Assembly (NCBI RefSeq): GCF_010093595.1
Contig: NW_022985451.1
Span: 501,636-565,635, forward strand
Direction of reading: 5' to 3'
Source of the DNA: Mytilinidion resinicola
Lineage: Eukaryota > Ascomycota > Dothideomycetes > Mytilinidiales > Mytilinidiaceae
DNA: 64,000 nt
The notes below the pieces were generated by a model. That model had not been told where the DNA came from. It made no database searches and worked only from the letters and a program-made list of their open reading frames with translations. Of this stretch, positions 23,901-33,771 are shown one piece after another. The position numbers were made by a program, and so were the translations under genes. Positions within the stretch are counted from its first letter, which is position 1; each line of letters opens with the position of its first letter.

Positions 23901-24769
23901 CGCAGCTTGGACGGTTGGAACCCAAATCCAAAGTTCGCCTGCCAGAAGCCGGGAGCGTTGTCTTCCAACAGCCACGTATTGCCTGGGCCATCCTGTGACC
24001 CAGTCTTGCAGATGATATTTCGAGGATCGCTGAAGCCAGCAGTGGTTGTCGTTGCAACGGCGGTGATGTTGGCAGAGCCGACGGGAATAACCTGAACGTC
24101 CTTCTCTTTCGGTGTCGTGGTATTTCCCAATCCATCAAACGTTCCACCAAAGATGATGTTGCCGTTGGATGCCTTCGCGATGGTCGTGACAGGTCCATTG
24201 AATCCTGAGAAGGGCATATTTGTCCAATCCGTTATCCAAACAATTGCGTTCTGAGCACCTCCGCCGGTGAAAGATCCTCCAACGTAGACTCTGCTAGCGT
24301 CTTTGTCACAAAAGAGGGCGTTGACAGATCCATTGAGGCCTGGGAGAGCGGTGATGTTGGCGTTGTCGACGTTGAGAAGGGCAATGCCTTGCGCAGCGAC
24401 GCCGCCAACGCTGGTGAAGTTCCCTCCGAAGACTATGCCCTGCAGGGTGCCATTGGAGATGAAGGGACACATTGCGCGGATTTCGCCATCGGTTTCCTGC
24501 AGTGACGTGAAGACGCCATTGGGGAATCGGGTAAGCAGCGAGCCAGCGCTCGGCGATGCGGCATTTTCGTTCTGTCCTTCGAATTGGTAGAGGGAGATTG
24601 AGTCGAAGTCGCCGGCGAGGGCGACGCGGCCGAGGTCGGTCAAGTCGAGATCAGGTGAAGCAATGGGAGCAAAACTGAACGCGGTCGCTCCACGGGCAAG
24701 CCAGAGCGACGCGAGCAGCGTCGCAATAGTGCCCGCCCGGGAGGCCAGCGACGAGGACACCATCCTCAT
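20939..24769 (-). CDS. RAX2: RAX2-like cell-end polarity / bud-site selection membrane protein
   Basis: The open frame extends up to 24847, but the ATG at 24769 is preferred because it puts a signal peptide (MRMVSSSLASRAGTIATLL, ending ARGATAF) at the N-terminus. An in-frame 135-bp intron at 21306-21172 (GTAGGT...CCTAG) is inferred; removing it joins NFFHSK directly to KHLALGFVVLIG. That gives about 1231 aa. The long luminal or extracellular part is built of kelch-like blades with repeated VYVGGNFT / LFAGGVISG-type motifs and many N-glycosylation sequons. One transmembrane helix (LGFVVLIGLAIALAITFLVVV) is followed by a short cytoplasmic tail (RLRKKQQGYVPANQQ). Rax2 marks growth sites and partners Rax1 in yeast; in filamentous fungi it supports hyphal polarity. 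Confidence 0.9.
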   Translation of the reverse strand: MRMVSSSLASRAGTIATLLASLWLARGATAFSFAPIASPDLDLTDLGRVALAGDFDSISLYQFEGQNENAASPSAGSLLTRFPNGVFTSLQETDGEIRAMCPFISNGTLQGIVFGGNFTSVGGVAAQGIALLNVDNANITALPGLNGSVNALFCDKDASRVYVGGSFTGGGAQNAIVWITDWTNMPFSGFNGPVTTIAKASNGNIIFGGTFDGLGNTTTPKEKDVQVIPVGSANITAVATTTTAGFSDPRNIICKTGSQDGPGNTWLLEDNAPGFWQANFGFGFQPSKLRLYNTVQSDRGTKEWRFTALPDGGIMNFTYINSAGETAYCDSRCPLPQNNNTFQDFHFVNTVGMNSFRIDISAWYGQGAGLSGIELFENDIYSFAVNDFNEPLCDGVSTTGASSSSTGPWSVSPSGQSNAQYLTANLQGSNITADSAEVVFKPDIKQSGNYTVTIFTPGCTIDNTCGTRGKVNVTGTMAASARTGVQPFQSVELFQTNMFDKYDQIYYGYVDANDDAFRPTITLTPVAGQTGPLTVVAQRVRFELNSPTTGGLNGLFEYDTNKQVVSSDFSTSAIDVAGAGLSPSQAPVTSILVDGDTLYVGGNFTGDGFSNIFSVSGGNATSLPGKGLDSEVMTMYQNGSTLYVGGNFTNTEDGKSTGLKGVAAYSTTNKAWSPLGAGVNGVVMYMVPVPLNFTEENTTEECLYISGTFDSVFGSGKDKTFSTDNSAIWVPSRQNWLHNLNLTTISVSGVLMAQSEIPGSAPIFSGSVSSQAFGASGAVQLTSGKTLGLEQYPISVQPQTSSVSLRKRAINGQETISGVVTGLIYTENNLNITLLAGHFAATGSDGANITNLLFVNGSNSDIVTGMGDGINSDSVFLSVAAYGTTLFAGGVISGKVNTNNVGGLVLYDLSTASYASIQPAGLQGSDGAVTAIAPQPDSKDVYVGGNFLSAGALSCPSVCIWNTERSQWVSPGNGLSGNVSSMTWISNNNLLIAGNLTVNGNTTTLVTFNAQKHEFTEFTGASTVPGPVTAFCPANNDGSQFWVAGTASNDTAFLEKFDGEKWVPAATGLGAGTDIRGIQVLSLSKDHDKTDLLENNQVLLVLGQVNVTGFGNASAVLFNGTAFTPFILSNTGTNSPGSLSQAFVENPQNFFHSKSRYIFLVVNYDQRSFESQPPSPCLPLTLHPHSLCITALEPHLTVLEKHLALGFVVLIGLAIALAITFLVVVLGILAERLRKKQQGYVPANQQMFDKSSNLNRVPPEHLFGTLHGNGNGRGPL

Positions 24770-26784
24770 TGCCTGAGCCGGGCGACAGCGATAATTGAGG
24801 GGGGGTTCCGTAGAGGTGTGGGTGAGGGTGGTGATGTCGGAGGACAAGAGCCAGGCCTTGGACGACGGTCAGGAGGAAGCCGCGGCGGGCATGACGATTT
24901 CCAAGGATGCGGAGTGTTGCAGACGGGTCGAGGGTGGTGATTGGTGGTGGCGCGGGATGTGAGGAGCCGGTACCTAGCCTGCTGCAGCGGGCGCAGGGAC
25001 GCTATCGACAACTAATGCAATGCTAGAACGAGCGACTTGGGGTGAGGACGGCGAGCGAGCGTGTTTGAGAGCCGTGAAGCGCTCCTGCTGCGTGTTTGAG
25101 GAGGTGAAGGGGCTCGCTGCTGGTCGCACGGGCGGGACGAGGGCGAGCAGCTGGCTGTCCTGGAAACCACGCAGCATTGGCACGCGCTAATTTGCTTTGG
25201 GCGCGCTAAAAAGCTTGACTCCCGCCGTGCGACCTCTCGCTGGCCCAACGCCACCGCCGTTAAGATGAGATCTGCTTCGCGCGAGCTGACGCGCCCAACT
25301 TGCTGCGCGCGCCCCGATCAGAGATGAAGCGGCCACCGTATAAGAATCCGCCGACGGCCTGCGGTTTGAGCGAGCCGGCCGAGCTGCTCGCCCAGCGACC
25401 CAGCCGCCTGTCTGCCGTCGCGCAAACCACGGCCAAAGCCTTGTCTGGGCCAGCAGGGTATCACCAGCAAAAATCGGTACGACAGCAGCCCACACAAATC
25501 ACCCGTCACGCCGTTGGATGCCACGCGCGGCACGAGAGACGGCATGCACTCCGCCGGATGGGGCTCTGGGCGTGCCAATCCGCCACCGGCTGCTCCCATC
25601 CTCACGAGTTCACGATGCCTCCGCGGCTGCCAATGGGTAGACGGCAGCATGCCGGCCTGGTCACCTCGCAAACGTCACGAAGCTCAGCCTCGTTGCCTCA
25701 CAACTGACGTGTCGAGCCGCGAGGGAGTCGCTGCGGGAGCAAGGTTGGCTCCATCCTGCAGCCCCGAGACCCTCACTGTTTGACCCGCCCACCGGTAAAT
25801 GATGCGTCTCAAACAGCGTCGCTGGCCTTCATGAGTTTCTCCTACTCGTAGATTCCCTCTCTCTTCTCTAGAAATACCATTAACTTCCTGTATCCCATTG
25901 ACTCTATCGGCCGATGTCGTATGCTCTTCTCTGCATCCTTGCTCCCGACATCACTATTCCTTGCGCGCGTGTTTCACCTTGAGCACCCTTGCGCGCACAT
26001 CTCAGTCTCAAACAGGGCACACACGACCTCTTCCCGGCAGGTGAGTGATGACTCGCCGGAAACTCGTCTGCCACGCTCTCGCGGGCTCTGCCGACCGTTC
26101 AGACGCCCATGCTTCTAGTGGTCGTCAACTATCAAAGCCCTATTTATAGCCTGTCACGATCACCTTCTCCACTACGTAGCTCCCCAAGGCGGGCACCAAC
26201 GTCAGCATTCTCGTATCCTCCGCGGACATCGTCACATTGTCACAGACTCGGCGCAGTGCTGGCCTTGTCTCATATCACGATCCTCTATAGATAAGCATGC
26301 CTCATCCGCTTTATCCAACACGTGATTGATGGATGAGAATTGCCTCAGTAGTGAGCGCCGATTAAAATCGGGTTGCCAAAAGCGTGTAAAAGGTTTGGGA
26401 AGGTGTAGAAGCAGCCCAAGAATCTGTTAGATGTCTTTGCCAAGTTCGCGCCCTTCCGACTCTCTTTCTCGAGTCTAGGACAAGTATACCACTATCCTTT
26501 CCTTGAGTCGTAGACGACGAAGCTCAGATTACAAAGGTAGCACATCAAGCTTGTAGACTTGCTCCAAATTAAGAGCCTACATCATGTTTAGATGTATGTA
26601 ACTATCGAAACTTCTAAAGCACCTCATGCAGTAGAAACAGGAGTGTATACAGACTACTTTCTTGCCATTATCAATCTCGTCTATTTCAAACTCGCGGGTA
26701 TACAGCATTCTACATCGCTCTTCTCATCATTTCATCATCAAGCATAAATCATAACGCATAAACCATCAAGAACCCCCAATCCTC
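24770..26784. other. 2 kb intergenic region, GC-rich near RAX2
   Basis: The region between the RAX2 start and the next gene's 3' end holds overlapping 60-135 codon frames on both strands (24.8-25.8 kb), in a GC-rich stretch where chance frames are expected. None has recognisable domains. The first kilobase is probably RAX2 promoter and leader; from 26.3 to 26.7 kb I see nothing. Confidence 0.5.
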
Positions 26785-28578
26785 TCATACCCCCTCCTCC
26801 CCCCTTTCCTCCTCCTCCCCACCCATCCACCCCCTCACCTCCCCCGCAAACCCAACATGCAACCGATCCACCACATCAACCCCAAACCGCAACCCCACCC
26901 TATTCCGCCTCCTCAACTCCCCTCTGCTCATCACACACCCACACCCCCCACCCCCCTCATCCCACTCCACGCCCCTCCCATGCACCGCATACGCAATCGT
27001 CAAAAACGTCGCCTTCCGAAACGGCAGCCGCTTCGCCCGGCTATACCACACATCCGCCGCGCTCAGCCCCACCACCGCGTAGATCAGCCCCAGCAGGATA
27101 AATAGCACATATACGCGCACAACATACACGGCGCGCGGCGGCTCGCCCACCGTCGGCACCGTCGCGGTGCCAAAGTAACCCGCCGTCGCGACGGCGGCGA
27201 TGGACTCGGCGAGCACACCGAGGATGCGCGCGTAGTGCGCCGTCGTCGGCATGACGTAGAACGGCTCGAGCGTCATGCGGAAGGTGTAGTCGTTGCGCAG
27301 GTACAGCAGCCACGGCACCGCCGTCATGTACCCCGCCAGCGCGTCCAGCGCGACCGTGTCGAGCGCCGTCGTGTTGGACCCGGGGCTGGCGGTGCAGTTG
27401 TGCATCGTGCGGCCGTCGTGCGCGGCGCAGGCGCTGACGTGCCAGCTCATAGTAGGGGTGCATTTGACGCGCGAGATCCAGACGCCGGGGAGCGGGGAGT
27501 CGGTGATGCCGGCGGCGGCGCTGAGGGGGGAGGGCGTGTAGGCGCGCATCAGCGAGGCTTGGGCGATGTAGGTGGTGCCGCCGAGGGGGATGCCGCTCGG
27601 GGTTTTGGGCGAGGCGGTCCACATGAAGATGGGCATGTCGCCCGGGGTGGTGGTGTTGGTGGAGCCGTCGGGCCAGGTGAAGTTGACGCTGGGTTTGCCG
27701 TCGACGAGGGCGGCGGCGTAGTGGACCTCGTCGTTGGCAGCTTCGCAGGCGGAGGTCCAGGTGAGGGTGACGAGGCCGGCGTAGCGGACGGCCTGCGTGA
27801 AGCTGATGTTCATGGTGGTGATGGGCCCGAGTTCGGCGTCTGCGGTGCTGAGGCCGCCGCGCCGGCTGACGATGGCGCCTTTGTGCGTGTCGGTTATCAT
27901 CTCTAGCACGAAGTCTTTGTCGTCGAAGGTGCTGACGAGTGGCCCGGAGCCGGAGTAGCCCATCGTCTTGGACATGCTGAGGAGGCCTTCGGCGGGCTGG
28001 AGCACTGGCAAGCCAACGACGCCGTGTTGGTGCGTTTGGGGCGAGTACCAGCCCACGTTCAGGAGGAGTGAGCTGACGGGGACTATGGCGGTGCCTATCA
28101 ACATAATGGTTGCCAGGGAAGCTGCGCGAGCAGGTGAGTATTTCCAGACTGTTAGCAGTGAGAATGGTCCGGTGTCGATCATCCTATCCAGGTCCGCTGC
28201 TGTGACTGACGTCCGGTGGGCGATCGAGAAGGGGTGGAGCAGGCCGAACTCCAGGCATATCTGACCGACGAGGGCGGCGGCGGGGACAAACATGGCGACC
28301 GATGCGATGCCGGAGTAGAACTGGTCGACCTTTAGGTTGCCGGTACGCAGGACTCGTCTTGACCAGCGGTCGTAAGAAGGTCCTGAATACACCCATCCGA
28401 GAAGAGCAAAGATACCAAGTGTGTACAGAAGGAGGCCGCGGAGATGCCATTTCAAGGGTTCTTTGAAATCCAGGAGGCTGTCGGTAGCTAGCTTCTTATC
28501 TGGTATGTCCTTGGACTTTCGAGGTTGTGTTTCAATATCGGACCATGCGTCATCTTGGAGGTTCTTGTACGAGGCCAT
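26785..28578 (-). CDS. fungal multi-pass membrane protein with a large non-cytoplasmic domain
   Basis: A single-exon frame of 597 aa. I do not recognise a named family; the overall plan resembles uncharacterised filamentous-fungal membrane proteins. The cytoplasmic N-terminus (1-45) is hydrophilic. Transmembrane segments are predicted by eye at about 48-68 (GLLLYTLGIFALLGWVY), 88-112 (SVAMFVPAAALVGQICLEF), 158-182 (ATIMLIGTAIVPVSSLLL) and 490-515 (VYVLFILLGLIYAVVGL). Between the third and fourth lies a 300-residue loop with scattered Cys and several N-x-S/T sequons (NITF-like, NCTAS, NTTAL), so it probably faces the cell exterior or a lumen. A short cytoplasmic tail ends in a Glu/Gly run. The long plus-strand frame opposite it is a GC-driven shadow. 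Confidence 0.75.
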   Translation of the reverse strand: MASYKNLQDDAWSDIETQPRKSKDIPDKKLATDSLLDFKEPLKWHLRGLLLYTLGIFALLGWVYSGPSYDRWSRRVLRTGNLKVDQFYSGIASVAMFVPAAALVGQICLEFGLLHPFSIAHRTSVTAADLDRMIDTGPFSLLTVWKYSPARAASLATIMLIGTAIVPVSSLLLNVGWYSPQTHQHGVVGLPVLQPAEGLLSMSKTMGYSGSGPLVSTFDDKDFVLEMITDTHKGAIVSRRGGLSTADAELGPITTMNISFTQAVRYAGLVTLTWTSACEAANDEVHYAAALVDGKPSVNFTWPDGSTNTTTPGDMPIFMWTASPKTPSGIPLGGTTYIAQASLMRAYTPSPLSAAAGITDSPLPGVWISRVKCTPTMSWHVSACAAHDGRTMHNCTASPGSNTTALDTVALDALAGYMTAVPWLLYLRNDYTFRMTLEPFYVMPTTAHYARILGVLAESIAAVATAGYFGTATVPTVGEPPRAVYVVRVYVLFILLGLIYAVVGLSAADVWYSRAKRLPFRKATFLTIAYAVHGRGVEWDEGGGGCGCVMSRGELRRRNRVGLRFGVDVVDRLHVGFAGEVRGWMGGEEEERGEEGV

Positions 28579-29940
28579 TTTGGAGTCGAGGTCGTCATCC
28601 TTTTCTGAGATTGAGCCCTAAGATATATCAACTGTCCATTTGACTATCCATCTCTTCAAAATGTTGAGGGTGTGAGTCAATATATGAAAGTAAGGGTATG
28701 ATCCGAAGAGGTGGCTGCTGATTTAAGGCTGTGCGGCCAAATAGCTAGAGCGTACATGAAACTAAGAAAGGTAGGGTTGACTATGACATGATCCCCACCC
28801 TGGATGATGAGGTGCATAAAAAAAACTGATGCCATTGGCTGACATGCACAAGCGTTGGGTCGTTCGAGCTGAAGAACTGCTGCACACCGAACGTGGGCCT
28901 TCCACTGACCAACAACAGCGGCTTGCCTAATTCAAGGCTGAAGGTTGCCTTTACATCTTTTGCCCTTTTGGGGTAGCACAAGATGCTGATTAGACGTTGC
29001 TGGCAATCCATTGCATTGTCCGGTGAATTCAAAAGTCACTATCATCGCAATGTGATAATGGGCTTTAGATAAAGGTGCAAAAAGAGAACAGAGGAGACAA
29101 TTGGCCCTTGGGCCGAAACTCGGACATATCGTGCATGATGGCAACCACTAATCCGGGGACGAGGCGGGTAATTGTCAGCCGCCAACCACGCCTCGTATAT
29201 CACATCTTTGCTTACCGTGGGCATCGCTCGACTCCGATTCGACGAAATCGGACAGGAAAGTAGTTCGAGTGAAAGCAGGCGGTTGATTGGCAGTAAAAAT
29301 TATGAAATTTCGACATGTGTGAGCCACGTCAACTGAGGTTGATGGACCTCAAGATCTGGCACAGACTCGCTGTACCTACGTATGACACCTTGTATTATTG
29401 AGGGGCGTTGGAATAGGCGCCACATTTCTGCCCGGAGTACGCGACGAAGAGGCTACACAGCCAGAAGGGCGGTGGGAAATACTGGGCCCAGACTTGGTGA
29501 GAATTTGAGAGGCGGGGAGAATGCGCCACCACGCTGACACCAAGCTTTCGCCATGTGCAAAATTGTAAACAAATAGACATACCTTTGTAATCTGGCCTCC
29601 TGATTTAGCAATCTGTTAGCAACGATTGCATAGTCTGACTTCGCGCATATCAATACAATAATAATACGCTTCTTATGATTTCTTGGTATTCAAGGTCTAA
29701 ATCGTATATAAGTAGAAAAAGTCACAGGTAAAACTGGTTTCTTTCAACCAGAGCCATTTCTAAAGTAAGGCTTAAGTATGTACGTCGCTTCTCTGAAACC
29801 GGGATTGTACGGTTTCCATATTTGAGGCCGTAACCGGCCGTAATCGCACAAAGGAGAGAAAGCTGTTTCTCGATCGACGTCCTGTTGGGAATATAAAGGT
29901 ACTGCTTCAAGACCCATATGTAGTGGCTCTTGATGGAGAT
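28579..29940. other. intergenic region, no gene seen
   Basis: About 1.4 kb of moderately AT-rich sequence. All open frames are under 95 codons and featureless. It includes the promoter of the membrane-protein gene and the 3' flank of PAL1. Confidence 0.5.
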
Positions 29941-31302
29941 TTAAGATGCATCTCTACGCTTCCTCAGGCTTCCAAACCTCTTCTTCAAGTTACCAGAGAG
30001 CTTGCGGCCTGTCGTGTTGCTGCGTCTCAAATCACCTTCCCAGTCGGCATAGCTCTGGTCACCATTGCCGGTGCTGACGCCGGCAGTACTTCCACTTGCC
30101 ACGGCGGGATCGTCGGCGTGGCTAAGAGACTTGTTGCGGGAGCGTGTCTTCATCTCAATGCCGTCGTCGCCGAGGGTCTTGTGGTCGTTCAATGCCTTCT
30201 CGATTGAGTAAGAGGGCTCGCCTTTGCCTTTGAGGTCACCGTCGAGGTAGGTCTAACCGATTATTAGCGTGTTTAGATACAACAGGGCGTCTTTGAAGAT
30301 GTGAGTAGATCACGTGACAGAGAAGAAAAACGTACCACACCAGGCCATCGCCTGTAGTCCCCACCCGGCTCTCGCTGCAAATCAGCGCCCTCTTCATAGT
30401 TGAGGACCCGTCCGAATCTATCCGGCACTCCAGGAGGCAAGTCTGCCACTCCCTCTAACGGACGATGCCGGGAGATGGCGTCAATGATATTTTCGCGGGG
30501 TGTCGCTTTCAAGGCCTCCTCATTTGTATGAGAGATAGCAGCAACAGGGCTGCTCTTGAAGCTCGTGTTCCGCGCAAGCAGCGCAGCGTCGTATGGTCCT
30601 TCATGGTGGTACGCAGAGGTGGTCATATCAAGACGATCGATCGAATCAGCACCTGGGTGATGCTTCTTGCGCAGATGGGGCGAGCGATGGGCTCGCTTCT
30701 CGTCCTTGCGGATGAGGTCCAAAGGACGAGTCGAGTGGTCACCAGGATAGCGCTCACGGAGGGAGTTGTTGCGGGCAATGCCGCTGCCTTTGCCTTCGAA
30801 CTGGTTGGATGAAGAGAAGGGGTCTGGCTGACTGCTTCCGCGAGGTCGACCGGCCGAATACGCGCCGAATGCCTGCTCGCGGTGCGAGGGCTGCTTGTTT
30901 TCGTAGCGAGGAAATCGCTCCCGGCGCGGGCTTGCGGATTGCGGCGGAGACGGGTAGCCGTTGTGACTGTTCAGGCTGGCTCCTCGGGAGTGGTTGAGAG
31001 CAGGAGATCTGGGCGTCGGGGAGTTCATGCTGCGGCGGAAAGGATTGTTGGAGTTGGAAGAGCTGCCGGTGTCTTGCGAGCGGATTTGGACTTTGGGGCT
31101 CTCTTTCAATGACGCGGATGCCGGCGGAGACGGAGAGCTCTTCCGCGGCGCAAAGGTCGAGCCGAAGTGAGAGTTGAGCCCAGTTTCGTCACTCGGATCG
31201 GGTTCGATGAGCGGGTCTATCAGGGCGTGCGTGGCCTGTAATTGTCAGTATCGAGTGCGGAAAAGCGTCCATCGCACTCACCCAGTCCTTTTCAGCAGCC
31301 AT
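29941..31302 (-). CDS. PAL1: Pal1 family cell-morphology protein
   Basis: Three exons, 31302-31282, 31235-30336 and 30252-29941, encode 410 aa. Exon 1 codes for only seven residues (MAAEKDW) before a GTGAGT donor. Residues 20-195 are a disordered Ser/Pro/Arg-rich region. The conserved Pal1 core begins near 200 with HPGADSIDRLD, then YHHEGPYDAALLARN (216-230), DAISRHRPLEGVADLPPG and a VLNYEEGADL segment. The C-terminus is basic (KKRFGSLRKRRDAS). In fission yeast Pal1 localises to growing tips and septa with Sla2 and helps maintain cylindrical shape; a similar role in hyphae is inferred. It is divergent from USB1 with about 420 bp between the ATGs. Confidence 0.9.
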
Positions 31303-31723
31303 GTCGTGAGTCGGAGGTGCCGGGAGAATTGGTGGAGAAGATGTCGTGGTGAGAGCGTTCAATGTGGTGACTCTGCGGGTGTCTTGACGAGTGTTAAGCA
31401 AGATGAGAGGGCAAGAAAACTGGAAAGGCTCCGTTCGGATTATCAAGGGTTGGGCATGCCTTGGCAGGGACGCGTGGAGGCCGGGAAGGCGGGCATGCTG
31501 TCATCCTGAAAGCAGCCTGCCTGCGAGCCGGTGTTGCCGTTTTCGCAGTCGACTTATTGGCTGCTACGTCACCGCTCGCAGGCTCCGCTTCTTCCAGGAG
31601 CTTGGGTCGCAAAGGGCCCTGACGCTGACGATAGGGCTCGCTCGATTTAGACCATTCCGCTAAGTGGTAGCTCAGATCGGAGCCGGCTTTCACTCTCCCT
31701 CCAGCTCCACCACCTCTAACTTG

Positions 31724-32948
31724 ATGCCGCTGGTCAACTACTCTGATTCCGAGGACGAGAGCAATGGCACCCCAGCAGACACCCAGCTTCAAAAGAGGAC
31801 GGGTGCGTTGAAGCGCACGCGGGATGAGACTGAAGCTTCTTCAGAGCTCCCGCCACTTCCCTCAGCCTTCCACGACCTCTACACCACTGACACGCGTCGC
31901 TCCACGCGTGACGACTCCAGTCTTCATGGCGGCCGGAAGCGTGCAATCCCACACAAAGAAGGCAATTGGATAACCCACGTCTATCTAGAGTGTAAGTCCT
32001 CACTCCACAACCTGCTTCTACAATGCCTCGTCATCGATTTGTCTGTACATACCACTGTCTGGGGTGGCCTCGCGAGTTTATCTATGGTGTCAATTGCCGA
32101 CGCTCTATCTGGTTCCGGATTCTGAAAACACGCTGAGGCGCCAGGAGAAATTGCAGGAAAGCGCATCACTCTATTGAATTCAGCTAACCACGCCCCGAGG
32201 GCACCCCACACTCACAGAATCCACCACGCTCAGCACTCTCATCAGCCTCGTCCAAAAGGCCGAACACGCACAACAACCATTCAATAGCGACCCCCAAATC
32301 CACTCCTCCCTTCTCTCACCCCTTGGCACGCCTCTACCTCTCCACATCTCCCTCTCACGCTCGCTCGTCCTCGTCGCACGGCAACGCGAACCCCTTCTCG
32401 CGACTCTAAACACCAACATCCGCAAAGCCGCCGTCCGCCCCTTCGACATCGAAGCGACAACCCTGAAATGGGTCCCCAACTACGAGCGCACGCGGTGGTT
32501 CCTGGTGCTTGGCCTCGCGCGGCCCGAGGGTGATGAGCTGAATAAGTTGCTGGATGCTTGCAACGTGACCGCGGTCGAGTTTGGGCAGCCGGAACTTTAC
32601 TCCGGATCTGGTAGCAATGAGGACAGCAAGGACGAGATCGAAAAGGTGGAAGGACGGAAGCACAAGAAGAAGAGGAGACGTTCTAGGCGCTCTACTAGCT
32701 CAACAAAGGTCGATGTTCTCCAGGGCCGGTCGGAAGCTTTTCATATTAGCATAGCGTGGACCCTGGAAGACCCGGGCACTGTGTATACAGAATTGCTGCA
32801 AAGTCCGGACGTGGAGGCGTTTTTGGAGAAGGAAGTTAGGGCCATGCAGGTGCGATTTGAGGGCGTGAAGGTCAAGATTGGGAATGCGGTCTGTGTGGTA
32901 CCTCTGGCCAGAAAGGTAGACGATTCCCACGGGATGCTGGGGCTTTGA
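31724..32948 (+). CDS. USB1: U6 snRNA phosphodiesterase Usb1
   Basis: Exons 31724-31991 and 32200-32948 encode 338 aa. The acceptor at 32198-32199 (after a CTAAC branch site) rebuilds the conserved VYLEWHP sequence, whereas the next AG would give a stop. The two catalytic HxS motifs of the 2H phosphoesterase fold are present at His138-Ile-Ser140 (PLHISLSRS) and His271-Ile-Ser273 (FHISIAWT). An N-terminal SDSEDE acidic patch is common in the family. A Lys/Arg-rich insert (KHKKKRRRSRRS) at about 243-254 lies between the two lobes, before the second HxS motif. Usb1 trims the U6 snRNA 3' oligo-U tail in the nucleus, leaving a protective end. The start codon gives the usual MPLVNYSDSE N-terminus. 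Confidence 0.9.
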
Positions 32949-33771
32949 AAAGCGACATGGTGAGCAAGGAGCAGAATTGGTGCAATTTAGCATCTTCTAC
33001 CACGCCACGCTCCCAGCACGCTGCGCACGTCAGGTAGATCCTCGAACTCCTCTCGAGCTTCCTAGCTTCAATATCAGGCACTTATATCACCTCATCCAAT
33101 ATTTTTGCTTAAACATGAATTGATCAAGTACAACACGTCGCCCAAATACTAGATGTTGAGCACCCGGATATACAACTGTTCTGGCTTCTCTATTGATCTC
33201 TCGATACCACTGTAAGGAGTGTCCCAGGTAAAGTGTCTTCAGTGAGTTAAGAGATAGTCTAATTCTCACTGCGTTGTCTTTCACATCAGATTTGGAGCTA
33301 CCAAAGCCTGTCGGGGTAACCCAGCCAGTTGCAAGGAGTTCCCAAACTTATGTCTTGGTACTGTACCATACACTGGTTTGCAGCTGTTTGAGGCCTTCTA
33401 CTATGCTTCCATAGAGACAAGTAAATGAGTCGACATTGGAGGAAGCTTCTAGGGTAGTTCGTTAGTGGGTGACAAGGGTCCTCAAATCGTACTAGGGCAG
33501 CCGACACTCCGCCACCTCCTTCTCGCCTCCAATCGTCCCGAGTCTCTGCGTCAAAATGTTATCAGAAACCTATAGCCATTACAGTGTTGTCGCTCCGACC
33601 TTAGCGAAATCATTTATCGACACCGTCGTCTGGAGTGACCCAACTGCTTTATCAACCGGTCAAAATCCAAAGATTCCCACTCCGTGACAGCGTGTGAGGG
33701 TGCTTCAGAGAGCGGCAAACAACTGTACGTACGTTTAAGAGAAGGCCTTCTCAGGTTCCAGATCCTTTGTC
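32949..33771. other. intergenic region carrying an inverted repeat copy
   Basis: No gene is supported between USB1 and the Zn2Cys6 gene. The middle of this stretch, about 33130-33410, is a degenerate, inverted copy of the 260-275 bp unit found in triplicate at 35.66-36.44 kb. Confidence 0.6.
33130..33410 (-). repeat. 260-bp dispersed repeat, inverted copy
   Basis: The reverse complement reads GGCCTCAAACAGCTGCAAACC, then CATAAGTTTGGGAACTCC, ACCCCGACAGGCTTT, a GAATTAGACTATCTCTTA block and CTCCTTACAGTGGTATCGAG. Each matches, in the same order, the units at 35.66-36.44 kb. It is more diverged than those are from each other. Confidence 0.8.

Noticed and set aside
27235..27906. 223-codon plus-strand frame opposite the multi-pass membrane protein
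   Set aside because: It is Gly/Arg/Ala/Val-only sequence antisense to a frame with clear membrane spans.
30465..31112. Plus-strand frames across PAL1
   Set aside because: They are antisense to the PAL1 exon with its HPGADSIDRLD core.
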